Source: Pseudarthrobacter siccitolerans (lineage in GTDB: Bacteria > Actinomycetota > Actinomycetes > Actinomycetales > Micrococcaceae). From it: a stretch of DNA of 64,000 nt. The notes below the pieces were generated by a model that saw nothing but the letters and a program-made list of their open reading frames with translations, was not told the origin of the DNA and did not search any database. Positions 44,637 through 55,087 of this stretch are shown here, one piece after another (positions within the stretch are counted from its first letter, which is position 1; each line of letters begins with the position of its first letter). The translations under genes and the position numbers were made by a program. The DNA lies in the NCBI RefSeq assembly GCF_030823375.1, contig NZ_JAUSXB010000001.1, forward strand, positions 4,030,001-4,094,000, in the 5' to 3' direction.

Positions 44637-45958
44637 GCACAACAGTTTCCTCGCCCCGCCCCGGACAGCCGCAGCCGGGCAACGCCACCCCTGAATCCGG
44701 TCCGGCCGCCGTTTCCCTCAAGCCGGTGACCTGGCGGACCCCGATTCTGCTCACCGCCTTCGGACTGATCGCCCTGGTCTTCTTCGGCCTGATGGCACCC
44801 AATCAGACCGCCAGCTTCGGGGTTTCGACCGGTGAGGACTTCTTCCAGCTTCCGGCCCTGCAGATGAACGCATTTGCCGGCGGCATCGTCCTGTCCGTCC
44901 TCCTGCTGGGGCTCGCCGGCCATGCCGTCTACCTCAAGACCAAGGGCAGGCCCGCTCCAGGCTGGCTGACCGTGACGTTCATTGTCCTGTTCGTGGCCGC
45001 GTTCCTCATCTGGGTGGTGGGCGGTGCCCGTACCCCGAACATCTCCCTGGCCGGCCTGATCGCCGGCTCCGTCACGCTCGCGGTCCCGCTGGTGTTCGGC
45101 TCGCTCTCCGGCGTCCTCTGCGAGCGGGTGGGCGTGGTGAACATCGCCATCGAGGGCCAGCTCCTGGGCGGAGCCTTCACCGCAGCCATCGTGGCCACCA
45201 TGACGCAGAACCCCTTTATCGGCCTGGTGGCTGCCGCCCTGGCCGGAGCCGTGGTGTCCATGGTGCTGGCGCTGTTCAGCATCAAATACCTCGTCAACCA
45301 GATCATCGTGGGCGTGGTGCTGAACGTCCTGGTCTCGGGCGTCACCGGCTTCCTCTTCAGCACGGTGATGCAGGCCAACAAGGCCCAGTTCAATTCGCCT
45401 CCCGGGCTGGACATCATCGAGATTCCCGTCCTGTCCAGCATCCCGATCGTAGGGCCCATCCTGTTCCGCCAATCCCTGGTGGGATACCTGATGTACATCG
45501 CGGTCCTGGTGGTCTGGGTTGGGCTGTTCAAGACCCGCTGGGGCCTCCGGGTGCGGGCCGTGGGCGAGCATCCCCAGGCAGCGGACACCCTGGGCATCAA
45601 CGTCAACGCCACACGGTTCTGGAACGTCACCCTGGGCGGGGCAGTGGCCGGCATCGGCGGGTCCTTCTTCACCCTGGTGGCGATTGACAGCTTCACCAAG
45701 GAAATTTCGGGTGGGCGCGGCTTCATTGCGCTGGCGGCCCTGATCTTCGGCCGGTGGAACCCGATCGGTGCGTTCTTCGCCGCGCTGCTGTTCGGGTTCG
45801 CTGACAACCTGCAGAGCATCGTGACCATCATCGGAACCCCGGTACCCAGCCAGTTCATGGCCATGCTGCCCTACCTGGTGACAGTCCTGGCGGTGGCCGG
45901 GCTGGTAGGCAGGTCCCGGGGCCCGGCGGCCAGCGGCATTCCCTATGTCAAGGGCTGA
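44633..45958 (+). CDS. Nucleoside ABC importer permease, second (YufQ type)
   Basis: This 441-residue membrane protein is the second half of the channel. The block CERVGVVNIAIEGQLLGGAFTAA and ALAALIFGRWNPIGAFFAALLFG are typical. It is longer than YufQ (about 320) because of an N-terminal region with two or three extra hydrophobic segments. It overlaps cdd by 14 nt. Confidence 0.86.
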   Translation: MSTTVSSPRPGQPQPGNATPESGPAAVSLKPVTWRTPILLTAFGLIALVFFGLMAPNQTASFGVSTGEDFFQLPALQMNAFAGGIVLSVLLLGLAGHAVYLKTKGRPAPGWLTVTFIVLFVAAFLIWVVGGARTPNISLAGLIAGSVTLAVPLVFGSLSGVLCERVGVVNIAIEGQLLGGAFTAAIVATMTQNPFIGLVAAALAGAVVSMVLALFSIKYLVNQIIVGVVLNVLVSGVTGFLFSTVMQANKAQFNSPPGLDIIEIPVLSSIPIVGPILFRQSLVGYLMYIAVLVVWVGLFKTRWGLRVRAVGEHPQAADTLGINVNATRFWNVTLGGAVAGIGGSFFTLVAIDSFTKEISGGRGFIALAALIFGRWNPIGAFFAALLFGFADNLQSIVTIIGTPVPSQFMAMLPYLVTVLAVAGLVGRSRGPAASGIPYVKG

Positions 45959-46370
45959 CGCAGCGGTGGGGGGAGAAGACCCGGACTGGTCCGCCCTGGA
46001 GGCTGCCGCCGTAGCCGCCATGCGGAACGCCTACGTTCCCTACTCGAAGTTCCCGGTGGGGGCGGCGGCACTGACCGAGGACGGCCGGATTGTCAGCGGC
46101 TGCAACGTTGAAAATGCCAGTTATGGACTGACCCTGTGTGCCGAGTGTGCACTGGTGGGCAACCTGCACATGACCGGCGGCGGACTGCTCAAGGCGTTCT
46201 ACTGTGTGGACGGCAACGGCAATGTCCTGATGCCCTGCGGGCGCTGCCGCCAGCTGCTCTATGAATTCCGCGCGCCCGGCATGGAACTCATGACCACCCA
46301 GGGCATTAAGACCATGGACCAGGTGCTGCCCGACGCCTTCGGTCCCGAACACCTGGAGGAAACCCGGTGA
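45945..46370 (+). CDS. cdd: Cytidine deaminase
   Basis: This 141-residue zinc enzyme deaminates cytidine and deoxycytidine to uridines. The zinc cysteines and catalytic glutamate are in TLCAECALVG and MPCGRCRQLLYEF; NVENASYG is the substrate loop. It overlaps the permease upstream and deoA downstream, so imported nucleosides are handled by the same transcript. Confidence 0.94.
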   Translation: MSRADAAVGGEDPDWSALEAAAVAAMRNAYVPYSKFPVGAAALTEDGRIVSGCNVENASYGLTLCAECALVGNLHMTGGGLLKAFYCVDGNGNVLMPCGRCRQLLYEFRAPGMELMTTQGIKTMDQVLPDAFGPEHLEETR

Positions 46371-47698
46371 CAGGCAACCGCGCAGCGATCAACAAAGCCG
46401 AAGCGTTCGACGCCGTCGATATCATCCGCATCAAGCGGGATAAAGGCACCCTCAGCCCGGAACAGATTGACTGGACCATTGATGCCTACACCCGTGGCGT
46501 CATCGCGGATGAACAGATGGCCGCCCTGAACATGGCCATCCTGCTCAACGGTATGGACCGCATCGAAATCGCACGCTGGACGGCCGCGATGATCGCTTCG
46601 GGCGAGCGGATGGACTTCTCCAGCCTGCGCCGTCCGGACGGGGGCTTGAAGTACACCTCGGACAAGCACTCCACCGGAGGTGTGGGGGACAAGATCACGC
46701 TGCCGCTTGCGCCCCTGGTGGCCGTTTTCGGCGTTGCGGTTCCGCAGCTCTCCGGCAGGGGACTGGGCCACACCGGCGGCACGCTGGACAAGCTGGAGGC
46801 GATCCCCGGCTGGCGCGCTTCCCTCAGCAATGATGAAATCCTGGCCCAGCTCCAGGACGTGGGCGCCGTCATCTGCGCGGCCGGGGCGGGGCTGGCTCCC
46901 GCCGACAAAAAGCTGTACGCGCTCCGCGACGTCACGGGCACAGTGGAGGCGATTCCACTCATCGCCTCCTCGATCATGAGCAAAAAAATCGCTGAAGGGA
47001 CCGGCTCGCTGGTCCTGGACGTCAAGGTGGGCAGCGGCGCGTTTATGAAGGACGAGGCCTCGGCCCGCGAACTCGCGGAGACAATGGTGGCCCTGGGCAA
47101 GGATGCCGGGGTCAACACCGTGGCCCTCCTGACGAACATGAATACACCGCTCGGGCTCACCGCGGGCAACGCCATCGAGGTGGAGGAGTCCGTGGAGGTG
47201 CTGGCCGGCGGCGGCCCTGATGATGTGGTGGAGCTGACGGTCCGGCTCGCCGGGGAAATGCTCGCCGCCGCAGGAGTCCAGGACCCCGACCCCGCGGCCG
47301 CGCTCAAGGACGGCCGCGCCATGGACGTCTGGAACCGCATGATTGAGGCCCAGGGCGGCGACCCCCGGGCCAAGCTGCCGGTGGCCCGGGAATCCGAGGT
47401 GGTCTATGCGCCGGCCGACGGTGTACTGGTGGAACTGGATGCCCTGGCCGTGGGAGTGGCTGCCTGGCGGCTTGGCGCCGGCCGCGCCCGCAAAGAGGAT
47501 GTTGTGCAGGCAGGCGCCGGCGTGCGCATGCATGCCAAGCCCGGTGCCCTGGTCCGGGCGGGCGAGCCCCTGATGACCCTGCTGACCGATACCCCGGAAC
47601 GCTTTGCCAGGGCCAGGGAAGCGCTGGAACACGCTGTGGTTATTGCGCCCGAGGGATCCCGGCCGGCGCAGCGCCTGATCATCGACCGCATCGCATAG
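46367..47698 (+). CDS. deoA: Thymidine phosphorylase
   Basis: This 443-residue enzyme splits thymidine or deoxyuridine with phosphate into base and deoxyribose-1-phosphate. The phosphate-binding stretch KHSTGGVGDKITLPLAPLV and SGRGLGHTGGTLDKLEAIPG are diagnostic. The GTG start overlaps the cdd stop by 4 nt. It could also act on uridine, as pyrimidine phosphorylases of Gram-positives do. Confidence 0.94.
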   Translation: MTGNRAAINKAEAFDAVDIIRIKRDKGTLSPEQIDWTIDAYTRGVIADEQMAALNMAILLNGMDRIEIARWTAAMIASGERMDFSSLRRPDGGLKYTSDKHSTGGVGDKITLPLAPLVAVFGVAVPQLSGRGLGHTGGTLDKLEAIPGWRASLSNDEILAQLQDVGAVICAAGAGLAPADKKLYALRDVTGTVEAIPLIASSIMSKKIAEGTGSLVLDVKVGSGAFMKDEASARELAETMVALGKDAGVNTVALLTNMNTPLGLTAGNAIEVEESVEVLAGGGPDDVVELTVRLAGEMLAAAGVQDPDPAAALKDGRAMDVWNRMIEAQGGDPRAKLPVARESEVVYAPADGVLVELDALAVGVAAWRLGAGRARKEDVVQAGAGVRMHAKPGALVRAGEPLMTLLTDTPERFARAREALEHAVVIAPEGSRPAQRLIIDRIA

Positions 47699-47704
47699 GC
47701 CCCC

Positions 47705-48334
47705 ATGCAGGCCATCAATGACTTCATCCTCGCCGCAGCCGGGCAGCCATGGGTGCTGTTCCTGGTCCTGGCCTGTTGCGTCATTGACGGTTTCTTTCCA
47801 CCCATTCCCAGCGAATCCGTGGTGGTGGGCCTCGCTGCCGTGGCCGCCACCGCCGATGTTCCCAACCCCTGGCTCCTGATGCTCGTGGCAGCGCTCGGGG
47901 CCTTTTCCGGGGACAATATCGCCTACGTGATCGGGCGCAGGGTGGGCACCCGCCGCTGGGCGTGGATGCGGGGACCCCGCATGCAGAGGGCCTTCCATTG
48001 GGCGGGCCGGGAACTGCGCAAGCGCCCGGCCTCGCTCATCCTCGTGGCCCGGTTTGTGCCGATCGGCAGGGTGGCCGTCAACCTCACGGCCGGTGTCACG
48101 CACTATCCCCACCTGCGCTTCGTGGGCCTGACCGTCCTTTCGGCATCCCTCTGGGCCGGCTATTCCGTGGGTATCGGGCTGTTTTTCGGCCAGTGGTTTG
48201 AAGACAACCACCTCCTGGGCGCCGCCATCGCGATCGTTTGTGCCGTGGCTCTTGGGATCGTGGTGGACCTTGTGATCAACCGGGTCCGGCGCCGGCCCCG
48301 GACGGTGGAGCGGATAAAGGAACCAGAAGCGTAG
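47705..48334 (+). CDS. DedA-family membrane protein, first
   Basis: This 209-residue protein of the DedA/SNARE-associated family has several hydrophobic segments; FPPIPSESVVVGLAA and the RFVPIGRVAVNLTAG motif (arginine-glycine region of the family) are clear. DedA proteins support membrane lipid flipping and envelope balance. It starts 7 nt after deoA, probably by operon extension rather than shared function. Confidence 0.83.
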   Translation: MQAINDFILAAAGQPWVLFLVLACCVIDGFFPPIPSESVVVGLAAVAATADVPNPWLLMLVAALGAFSGDNIAYVIGRRVGTRRWAWMRGPRMQRAFHWAGRELRKRPASLILVARFVPIGRVAVNLTAGVTHYPHLRFVGLTVLSASLWAGYSVGIGLFFGQWFEDNHLLGAAIAIVCAVALGIVVDLVINRVRRRPRTVERIKEPEA

Positions 48335-48460
48335 TTGAACCGTTGTTCGGGCAGGCCGGGGCGTAGCGAATTACGCCATGGCCATGGGACACTTAGGAAC
48401 GATTTCCGCTTTGGCTGTGCCGCTTAGGCCCGTGCCATTTTGCATAGGAGCAAGACCCGC

Positions 48461-49201
48461 GTGGAGTTTATTAATGAGGCCGTGCTCCATGCAGCGGGCC
48501 AGTGGTGGATCTACCCGGTCCTGCTGTTGTTTTTCTTCGTGGACGGCTTCGCCATGGTGGTCCCCAGCGAGACCCTCATCGTGGCCCTTGCTGCTTTCGC
48601 CCGGCACAGCGGAGAACCGAACCTGTGGATCCTCGGACTCACAGCCCTGGTGGGAGCCATGGCCGGAGACAACATGGCCTTTATGCTCGGACGCAGGATT
48701 GGCCTGAACCGGTGGAAATGGATGCGCCGGCCCAAGGTCCAGAAGGCGTTCGGCTGGGCGCGCTATGAACTGGACAAGCGGGGCGCCGTCCTGATTTTCA
48801 CTGCGCGCTACATTCCCTGGGGCCGGGTGGCCGTGAACTACGTCGCCGGAAGCACCGGGTTCTCCCACCGCCGCTTCTTCGTGCTGGACGGCTTCGCCTG
48901 CCTCACCTGGGTCGGATACTCCATCGGAATCGGCGTGCTGGCGAGCTCCTTCCCGTGGCTCCACAACAATCCGCTGCTCAGCGCCGGCATCGCAGTGGTG
49001 TTCGCCATCGTCCTGGGGATCCTCATTGACCACCTGCTCCGGTGGTGGCACAAGCGCCTCGCCCGCAACGACGCCCAAGAAGTGGACGGGTGGCTCGACG
49101 ACGGCCCGTCCGGAGCAACGAAGCCGGATTCCGGCAGCATGGAAATGCTCGCCCCGGTGGTTGGTGACGGCGAGGCCGCCACCAAGGAGCGGCTGGCATA
49201 G
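48461..49201 (+). CDS. DedA-family membrane protein, second
   Basis: This 246-residue paralogue of the preceding gene carries matching blocks VVPSETLIVALAA, RYIPWGRVAVNYVAG and a C-terminal hydrophilic tail. I chose the GTG at 48461, which lies 10 nt after AGGAG; a TTG at 48440 is less likely. The tandem pair probably arose by duplication. Confidence 0.82.
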   Translation: MEFINEAVLHAAGQWWIYPVLLLFFFVDGFAMVVPSETLIVALAAFARHSGEPNLWILGLTALVGAMAGDNMAFMLGRRIGLNRWKWMRRPKVQKAFGWARYELDKRGAVLIFTARYIPWGRVAVNYVAGSTGFSHRRFFVLDGFACLTWVGYSIGIGVLASSFPWLHNNPLLSAGIAVVFAIVLGILIDHLLRWWHKRLARNDAQEVDGWLDDGPSGATKPDSGSMEMLAPVVGDGEAATKERLA

Positions 49202-49216
49202 AACCCCTGCCCACCC

Positions 49217-49222
49217 TAAGGT
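49217..49222 (+). promoter_or_regulatory. Leaderless -10, add
   Basis: TAAGGT ends 6 nt before the GTG at 49229. Confidence 0.45.
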
Positions 49223-49228
49223 TGGTAC

Positions 49229-50365
49229 GTGACTGAGCCTATTGTTGACGCTGCCCCTGCCATCGATTTTGACCTGAAGAGCCTGCCGAAGGTGTCCCTT
49301 CACGACCATCTGGACGGAGGACTCCGCCCGGCAACCATCATCGAGCTGGCCGGGGCCGTTGGCCACACCCTTCCGTCAACCGATCCGGTTGCGCTGGGCC
49401 AGTGGTTCCGCGAGTCCGCCGATTCCGGCTCCCTGGTTCGCTACCTGGAGACCTTTGACCACACCGTTGCCGTGATGCAGACCGCCGAAGGCCTGTTCCG
49501 GGTTGCCAAGGAATTTGTTGAAGACCTTGCTGATGATGGCGTGGTGTACGGCGAAGTGCGGTGGGCGCCGGAGCAGCACCTCCAGAAGGGCCTCACCCTG
49601 GACGATGCAGTGGAAGCCGTCCAGGAAGGCCTTGAGGCCGGCGTCGAGGCAGTGGGGGAGACCGGACGCGAAATCCAGGTGGGCCAGCTCATCACCGCGA
49701 TGCGCCACGCCGACCGCGGCCAGGAGATTGCCGAACTGGCCGTCCGCCACCGGAACAAGGGCGCTGTGGGCTTCGACATCGCCGGCGCCGAAGACGGTTT
49801 CCTGCCCTCCCGCTTCCGGGACGCCTTCACCTACCTGGCCGAGCACAACTTCCCGGCCACCGTCCACGCCGGTGAGGCAGCCGGGCTGGACAGCATCCAG
49901 TCCGCCCTGGTGGACGGCCGCGCCCTGCGGCTGGGACACGGCGTCCGGATCGCCGAGGACATCATGGTGGAGTTCGACGACGACGAGGACACCGAGGACA
50001 CGATCGGCCTGGTGACCCTGGGCGATCTCTCCAGCTGGGTCCGGGACCGCGGCATCGCCCTGGAGGTCTGCCCGTCCTCGAACCTCCAGACCGGTGCCAT
50101 CGCCGGCTTCGGCGAGGGCATCGAAAGCCACCCGCTGGATATGCTGTACCAGCTGGGCTTCAACGTCACCATCAACACCGACAACCGGCTGATGAGCGGC
50201 GTCACGCTGACCGACGAGTTCGAACTGCTGGTGGAAACCTTCGACTACGACCTCGACGACCTCCTGGAGCTGACCCTGAACGCCGCCGAGGCATCCTTCC
50301 TGCCGCTGGAGGAGAAGGAAGCGCTCGTCGAGTACATCAACGACGCCTACGCGAACCTTGGCTAA
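49229..50365 (+). CDS. add: Adenosine deaminase
   Basis: This 378-residue zinc hydrolase converts adenosine or deoxyadenosine to inosine forms. Zinc ligands are in SLHDHLDGGLRP (near residue 30), TVHAGEAAG and NTDNRLMSG; CPSSNLQTGA is the usual substrate-side block. The HDHLDG spelling, instead of HxHxxG with L-x-G, is common in actinobacterial Add. It extends the nucleoside-salvage cluster. The next gene starts inside its stop. Confidence 0.92.
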   Translation: MTEPIVDAAPAIDFDLKSLPKVSLHDHLDGGLRPATIIELAGAVGHTLPSTDPVALGQWFRESADSGSLVRYLETFDHTVAVMQTAEGLFRVAKEFVEDLADDGVVYGEVRWAPEQHLQKGLTLDDAVEAVQEGLEAGVEAVGETGREIQVGQLITAMRHADRGQEIAELAVRHRNKGAVGFDIAGAEDGFLPSRFRDAFTYLAEHNFPATVHAGEAAGLDSIQSALVDGRALRLGHGVRIAEDIMVEFDDDEDTEDTIGLVTLGDLSSWVRDRGIALEVCPSSNLQTGAIAGFGEGIESHPLDMLYQLGFNVTINTDNRLMSGVTLTDEFELLVETFDYDLDDLLELTLNAAEASFLPLEEKEALVEYINDAYANLG

Positions 50366-51185
50366 CGACCAGGACGCCGGCAGCTCCCCGGCGGGGGAGC
50401 TGCGGAATGGGCCCACAGCGGCAGGGGTCCCCGGGCGAGCCTGCGAGCTGGGGGAGCTGCGGAATGGGCCCACAGCGGCAGGGGTCCCCGGGCGAGCCTG
50501 CGAGCTGGGGGAGCTGCTGGGGACTATCGCCGCGCTGCGCAAGCACTGTCCCTGGACGGGCGCCCTGACGCATGAGTCCCTGGTGGAGTACCTCCTCGAG
50601 GAGGCTTACGAGGTGGCCGAAACCATCGAGGCAGGAACCGCGGGCGCAACCATGGGCGAGGCCCACTTCGACGCCGAACTGCAGGGCGAGCTGGGCGACG
50701 TCCTGCTCCAGGTGGTACTGCACGCCCGCCTAGCGGAGGAGCGCGGCGCCTTCAATTTCGATGACGTGGCGCGCGGCTTGAATGCCAAGATGGTCCGGCG
50801 CAACCCCCATGTCTTCCGCCCGGACGGGTCCCTGCAGGACAGCTTCCCGGCCACTGTGGATGAGATCGTGCAGAAGTGGGACTCGGTGAAACGGGCCGAG
50901 CGGCCGGAGCGGCAGGACCCCTTCGCAGGGATCCCGGTGGCCCTGCCGGCGCTGGCCCGGGCCCAAAAATCCATCGACCGTGCGGCACGGGCCACTCCGG
51001 TGGTTGGGTCCGTCGCAACCGGGGAAGCCCAACCACCGGCGGAAACCGGCCCCTTCGCGTCGGAAGAAGAACTCGGCGAGGTGCTGCTCGCCGTCGTACG
51101 TTCCGCCCACGCCGGCGGATACGACGCCGAGCGTGCCCTCCGCGGCGCGGTCCGGAACTACCAGCAGCACCACCCGCTGGGTTAA
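50358..51185 (+). CDS. mazG: MazG-family nucleotide pyrophosphohydrolase
   Basis: This 275-residue house-cleaning enzyme hydrolyses noncanonical NTPs. The all-alpha MazG domain begins near residue 54 with LLGTIAALRKHCPW; the metal-binding helices are LLEEAYEVAE and ELGDVLLQVVLHARLAEE. Before it lies an unusual N-terminus in which a 19-residue block (GELRNGPTAAGVPGRACEL) is repeated twice, matching an exact 57-bp DNA repeat. The TTG start overlaps the add stop. The last 60 residues carry a second short helical region (EEELGEVLLAVVRSAHAGGYDAE). Confidence 0.82.
   Translation: MANDQDAGSSPAGELRNGPTAAGVPGRACELGELRNGPTAAGVPGRACELGELLGTIAALRKHCPWTGALTHESLVEYLLEEAYEVAETIEAGTAGATMGEAHFDAELQGELGDVLLQVVLHARLAEERGAFNFDDVARGLNAKMVRRNPHVFRPDGSLQDSFPATVDEIVQKWDSVKRAERPERQDPFAGIPVALPALARAQKSIDRAARATPVVGSVATGEAQPPAETGPFASEEELGEVLLAVVRSAHAGGYDAERALRGAVRNYQQHHPLG
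50394..50518. repeat. 57-bp exact tandem duplication inside mazG
   Basis: Copies at 50394-50450 and 50451-50507 are identical; a third begins with the shared GGGGAGCTGC at 50508-50517. The period is a multiple of three, so the frame is kept. The unit contains GGGCCCACAGCGGC and GGGGTCCCCGGGC, GC-rich stretches unlike MazG coding sequence. Confidence 0.92.
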
Positions 51186-51297
51186 CCGCACCATCATGAC
51201 GTCCGGGGGCTGGATAGGTTTCCGTAACCCGGACCACTCTCGACTACGCTGGTCCCTGACGAGTACGTCGAGTTTTCAGCTGTATTTCCCCCGTTAA

Positions 51298-52599
<1,302 letters not shown>

Positions 52600-52620
52600 T
52601 AGCCGCATAAACCAATAACC

Positions 52621-52660
52621 GGTGGCTATGGTTGAAAGACCATAGCCACCGTTGTTGTTT
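52621..52660 (+). terminator. Terminator after eno
   Basis: GGTGGCTATGGT and its exact reverse complement form a 12-bp stem with a TGAAAG loop, followed by GTTGTTGTTTC. It lies 21 bp after the enolase stop. Confidence 0.9.
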
Positions 52661-52720
52661 CGGCATTGTTCCAGCCCAGCTAGTGGCGGCCCCAGGCAGG
52701 CTGCGTGTTTCAGGAGTGTC

Positions 52721-53437
52721 ATGGCTACCCGCCGTCCCAAAGTCCCCAAGGTTGCCTCGCCCCGTTCAGGCGCAACGCAGGCAACCCATGAGACCGCCGA
52801 CGTCATCCGCGCTGATTTTGGTTCGGGCAAGGGAAAACCAAGCGCCGGCCCCGCTGGTCATGAAGCCTCGACGCCTGTTGCAGGCTCCGCACGCGACAAC
52901 CACCGCACTGCGATCGCGGACAAGGCTCCCGGCTCACGCCCGGCCAAGGGGTCACCCCCAGCAAAAGGGTCCGACGGCGGCGCGAAGGGGAGCGGTGCCC
53001 ACGGCACCGCCCGGACGGCCGGCGCAGGAGCGGCCGAAGAGCAGCAGCCCGTGCCCGCCAAGGCGTTCTCCGGGCGCATGCTCGCACTTGCCGTGGTGAT
53101 GATTGCCATCACCGTCATGCTGGCACCCACGGTCAAGATCTTCTTCGACAAACGGGCCGAAATAGCAGCCCTGAACGCAGATATCGCTGCCCGCGAGGCC
53201 GAAGGCAACAGCCTCCGCCAGCAGGTCTCCCGCTGGCAGGACCCCAACTACGTGAAGCAGCAGGCCCGCGACCGCATTAACATGGTTATGCCGGGCGAAA
53301 CCGGATACTGGGTCTTCGGCAGCGATCTGCCGGCCGGAGAAAGCAGTAGCCAGTCCGGTGCAGCAGCACAAGACCCCGCCGATCTGCCGTGGGTGGATTC
53401 CCTGTGGGAGTCCATCACGCGCGCGGCCACAGACTGA
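52721..53437 (+). CDS. divIC: DivIC/FtsB-type septum formation initiator
   Basis: This 238-residue division protein has a long, low-complexity cytoplasmic tail (about residues 1-115, rich in Ala, Gly, Lys), one membrane helix (MLALAVVMIAITVMLAPTVK) and an external coiled coil (EIAALNADIAAREAEGNSL), followed by the family's RDRINMVMPGETGYWV block. FtsB/DivIC works with FtsL and FtsQ in the divisome. The ATG at 52721 follows CAGGAGTGTC. Placement after eno is conserved in actinobacteria. Confidence 0.87.
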   Translation: MATRRPKVPKVASPRSGATQATHETADVIRADFGSGKGKPSAGPAGHEASTPVAGSARDNHRTAIADKAPGSRPAKGSPPAKGSDGGAKGSGAHGTARTAGAGAAEEQQPVPAKAFSGRMLALAVVMIAITVMLAPTVKIFFDKRAEIAALNADIAAREAEGNSLRQQVSRWQDPNYVKQQARDRINMVMPGETGYWVFGSDLPAGESSSQSGAAAQDPADLPWVDSLWESITRAATD

Positions 53438-53465
53438 ACCGCAACAGGAAGGACGGCCAGCGACA

Positions 53466-54137
53466 GTGGAACCCTACACGGCAGCCGCCCGGGACGAATC
53501 CCGCCAACCATCAGCACACGACCTTGAAGTCTTAAGCCGCCAACTGGGACGGCCGGTGCGTGACGTGGTGGAAATTCCTGCACGCTGCGTCTGCGGCAAT
53601 CCCCTGGTGGCGGCCACCGCTCCGCGCCTGGGCAACGGAACGCCATTTCCCACCACGTTCTACCTGACGCACCCCGTCATCACCTCGGCTGTTTCCAGGC
53701 TGGAAGCGGCAGGCGTGATGAACGAGATGAATGACCAGCTGGCCGGCGATGAGGAACTCGCCGCCGCGTACCGTTCCGCGCACCAGGCCTACCTCGCGGA
53801 CCGCGCCGCCATCGGTGAGCGCTCCGGCATCGGGGCTGTTCCCGAAATCGACGGGATCTCTGCCGGCGGCATGCCCACCCGCGTCAAATGCCTCCACGTC
53901 CTGGTGGGCCACTCGCTGGCCGCCGGCCCCGGAGTCAACCCGCTCGGGGACCGGGCCATTACAGCCATCAGCGAGTGGTGGACCGCAGACCGGTGCTACT
54001 GCGACGGCGCCTGGGATACCTCCGGGGAAGCGCCCTCCAGGGACCTGAGCCGCCACGGCCCGCAGGGGCTGCCGGACATCGTGGGACGCCCCGCACCCGT
54101 CCGGAAATCCTCCGGCACCACCGAGGCGGCGAAATGA
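53466..54137 (+). CDS. DUF501 family protein
   Basis: This 223-residue protein belongs to a family of unknown function found mainly in actinobacteria. Cysteine-containing blocks VVEIPARCVCGNPLV, VKCLHVLVGHSLAAGPG and the DRCYCDGAW end suggest a metal site, but this is not proven. The GTG at 53466 follows AGGAAGGACGG. It overlaps ppx by 4 nt; the divIC-DUF501-ppx order is conserved. Confidence 0.83.
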   Translation: MEPYTAAARDESRQPSAHDLEVLSRQLGRPVRDVVEIPARCVCGNPLVAATAPRLGNGTPFPTTFYLTHPVITSAVSRLEAAGVMNEMNDQLAGDEELAAAYRSAHQAYLADRAAIGERSGIGAVPEIDGISAGGMPTRVKCLHVLVGHSLAAGPGVNPLGDRAITAISEWWTADRCYCDGAWDTSGEAPSRDLSRHGPQGLPDIVGRPAPVRKSSGTTEAAK

Positions 54138-55081
54138 CACGCGTGGCCGCCATCGACTGCGGCACCAACTCCATCCGCCTCCTGATCGCGGACATCGGGC
54201 GCAGCAACGGGACCACCACCCTCACGGATGTTGTGCGCGAAATGCGGGTGGTCCGGCTGGGCCAGGGAGTGGACGCCACCGGCGAACTCGCTCCGGAAGC
54301 CCTGGAACGCACCTTTGCGGCCACCGCCGATTATGCCCGGCTCATTAAGGAGCACGAAGCGGTGAAGGTGCGCTTTGTGGCCACCTCGGCCAGCCGTGAC
54401 GCCCGGAACCGGGACGTCTTCGTGGACGGAATCCGCGCCCTGCTGGGCGTGGAACCCGAGGTCATCTCCGGCGATGAGGAAGCCGCCTTGTCCTTTGCCG
54501 GCGCCAGCAGCGTCCTGCCCATCCTGGACGGCCAGGAGGTACTGGTAGTGGACCTCGGCGGCGGAAGCACCGAGTTCGTCCTCGGCACTGCAGCCGGGGT
54601 GACGGCGGCAAAATCCGTGGACATCGGATGCGTCCGCCTCACTGAACGCCACCTGCGCCAGGACCCGCCCACCGCGGAACAGATCGCAGCCGCGCAGGCT
54701 GATGTGGACGACGCCATCGCCCGCGCACGGCAGGACGTTCCGCTGGAACGCGCCACCGCCGTCGTCGGCGTTGCCGGATCCATCACCACCATCACCGCTC
54801 ACGCCATGCGGCTGCCCGAATATTCGCCGGACGCCATCCACGGCACTGAGCTGCCCTTGGAGACTGTCCGTGCCGCAGCCGGCGATCTCCTGGCCATGGA
54901 CCGATCGCGCCGCGCCGCCCTGCCGTATATGCACCCCGGCCGGGTGGACGTCATCGGCGCGGGCGGACTGGTCTGGGGCCGGATTCTCGAACGGCTGGCC
55001 GGGTTGACCGGCGGGCGGATCTCGACGGCCACGGCCAGCGAACACGATATTCTCGACGGCATCGCCCTGAGCATCGGCTGA
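54134..55081 (+). CDS. ppx: Exopolyphosphatase/pppGpp phosphatase family (Ppx/GppA)
   Basis: This 315-residue ASKHA-fold enzyme hydrolyses polyphosphate or pppGpp. The N-terminal AAIDCGTNSIRLLIAD phosphate loop, the VVDLGGGSTEFVLG loop and the VGVAGSITTI block are the family hallmarks. It is the short form without the C-terminal HD domain, as in mycobacterial Ppx1. It is coupled to the DUF501 gene. Confidence 0.9.
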   Translation: MTRVAAIDCGTNSIRLLIADIGRSNGTTTLTDVVREMRVVRLGQGVDATGELAPEALERTFAATADYARLIKEHEAVKVRFVATSASRDARNRDVFVDGIRALLGVEPEVISGDEEAALSFAGASSVLPILDGQEVLVVDLGGGSTEFVLGTAAGVTAAKSVDIGCVRLTERHLRQDPPTAEQIAAAQADVDDAIARARQDVPLERATAVVGVAGSITTITAHAMRLPEYSPDAIHGTELPLETVRAAAGDLLAMDRSRRAALPYMHPGRVDVIGAGGLVWGRILERLAGLTGGRISTATASEHDILDGIALSIG

Positions 55082-55087
55082 CCGCCC

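Noticed and set aside
46259..48211. Long open frame antisense to deoA and dedA
   Set aside because: Shadow frame; the forward genes have clear family motifs throughout.
50358..51185. MazG as part of a toxin-antitoxin system
   Set aside because: No mazE/mazF-like genes are next to it; MazG is a housekeeping pyrophosphohydrolase here.
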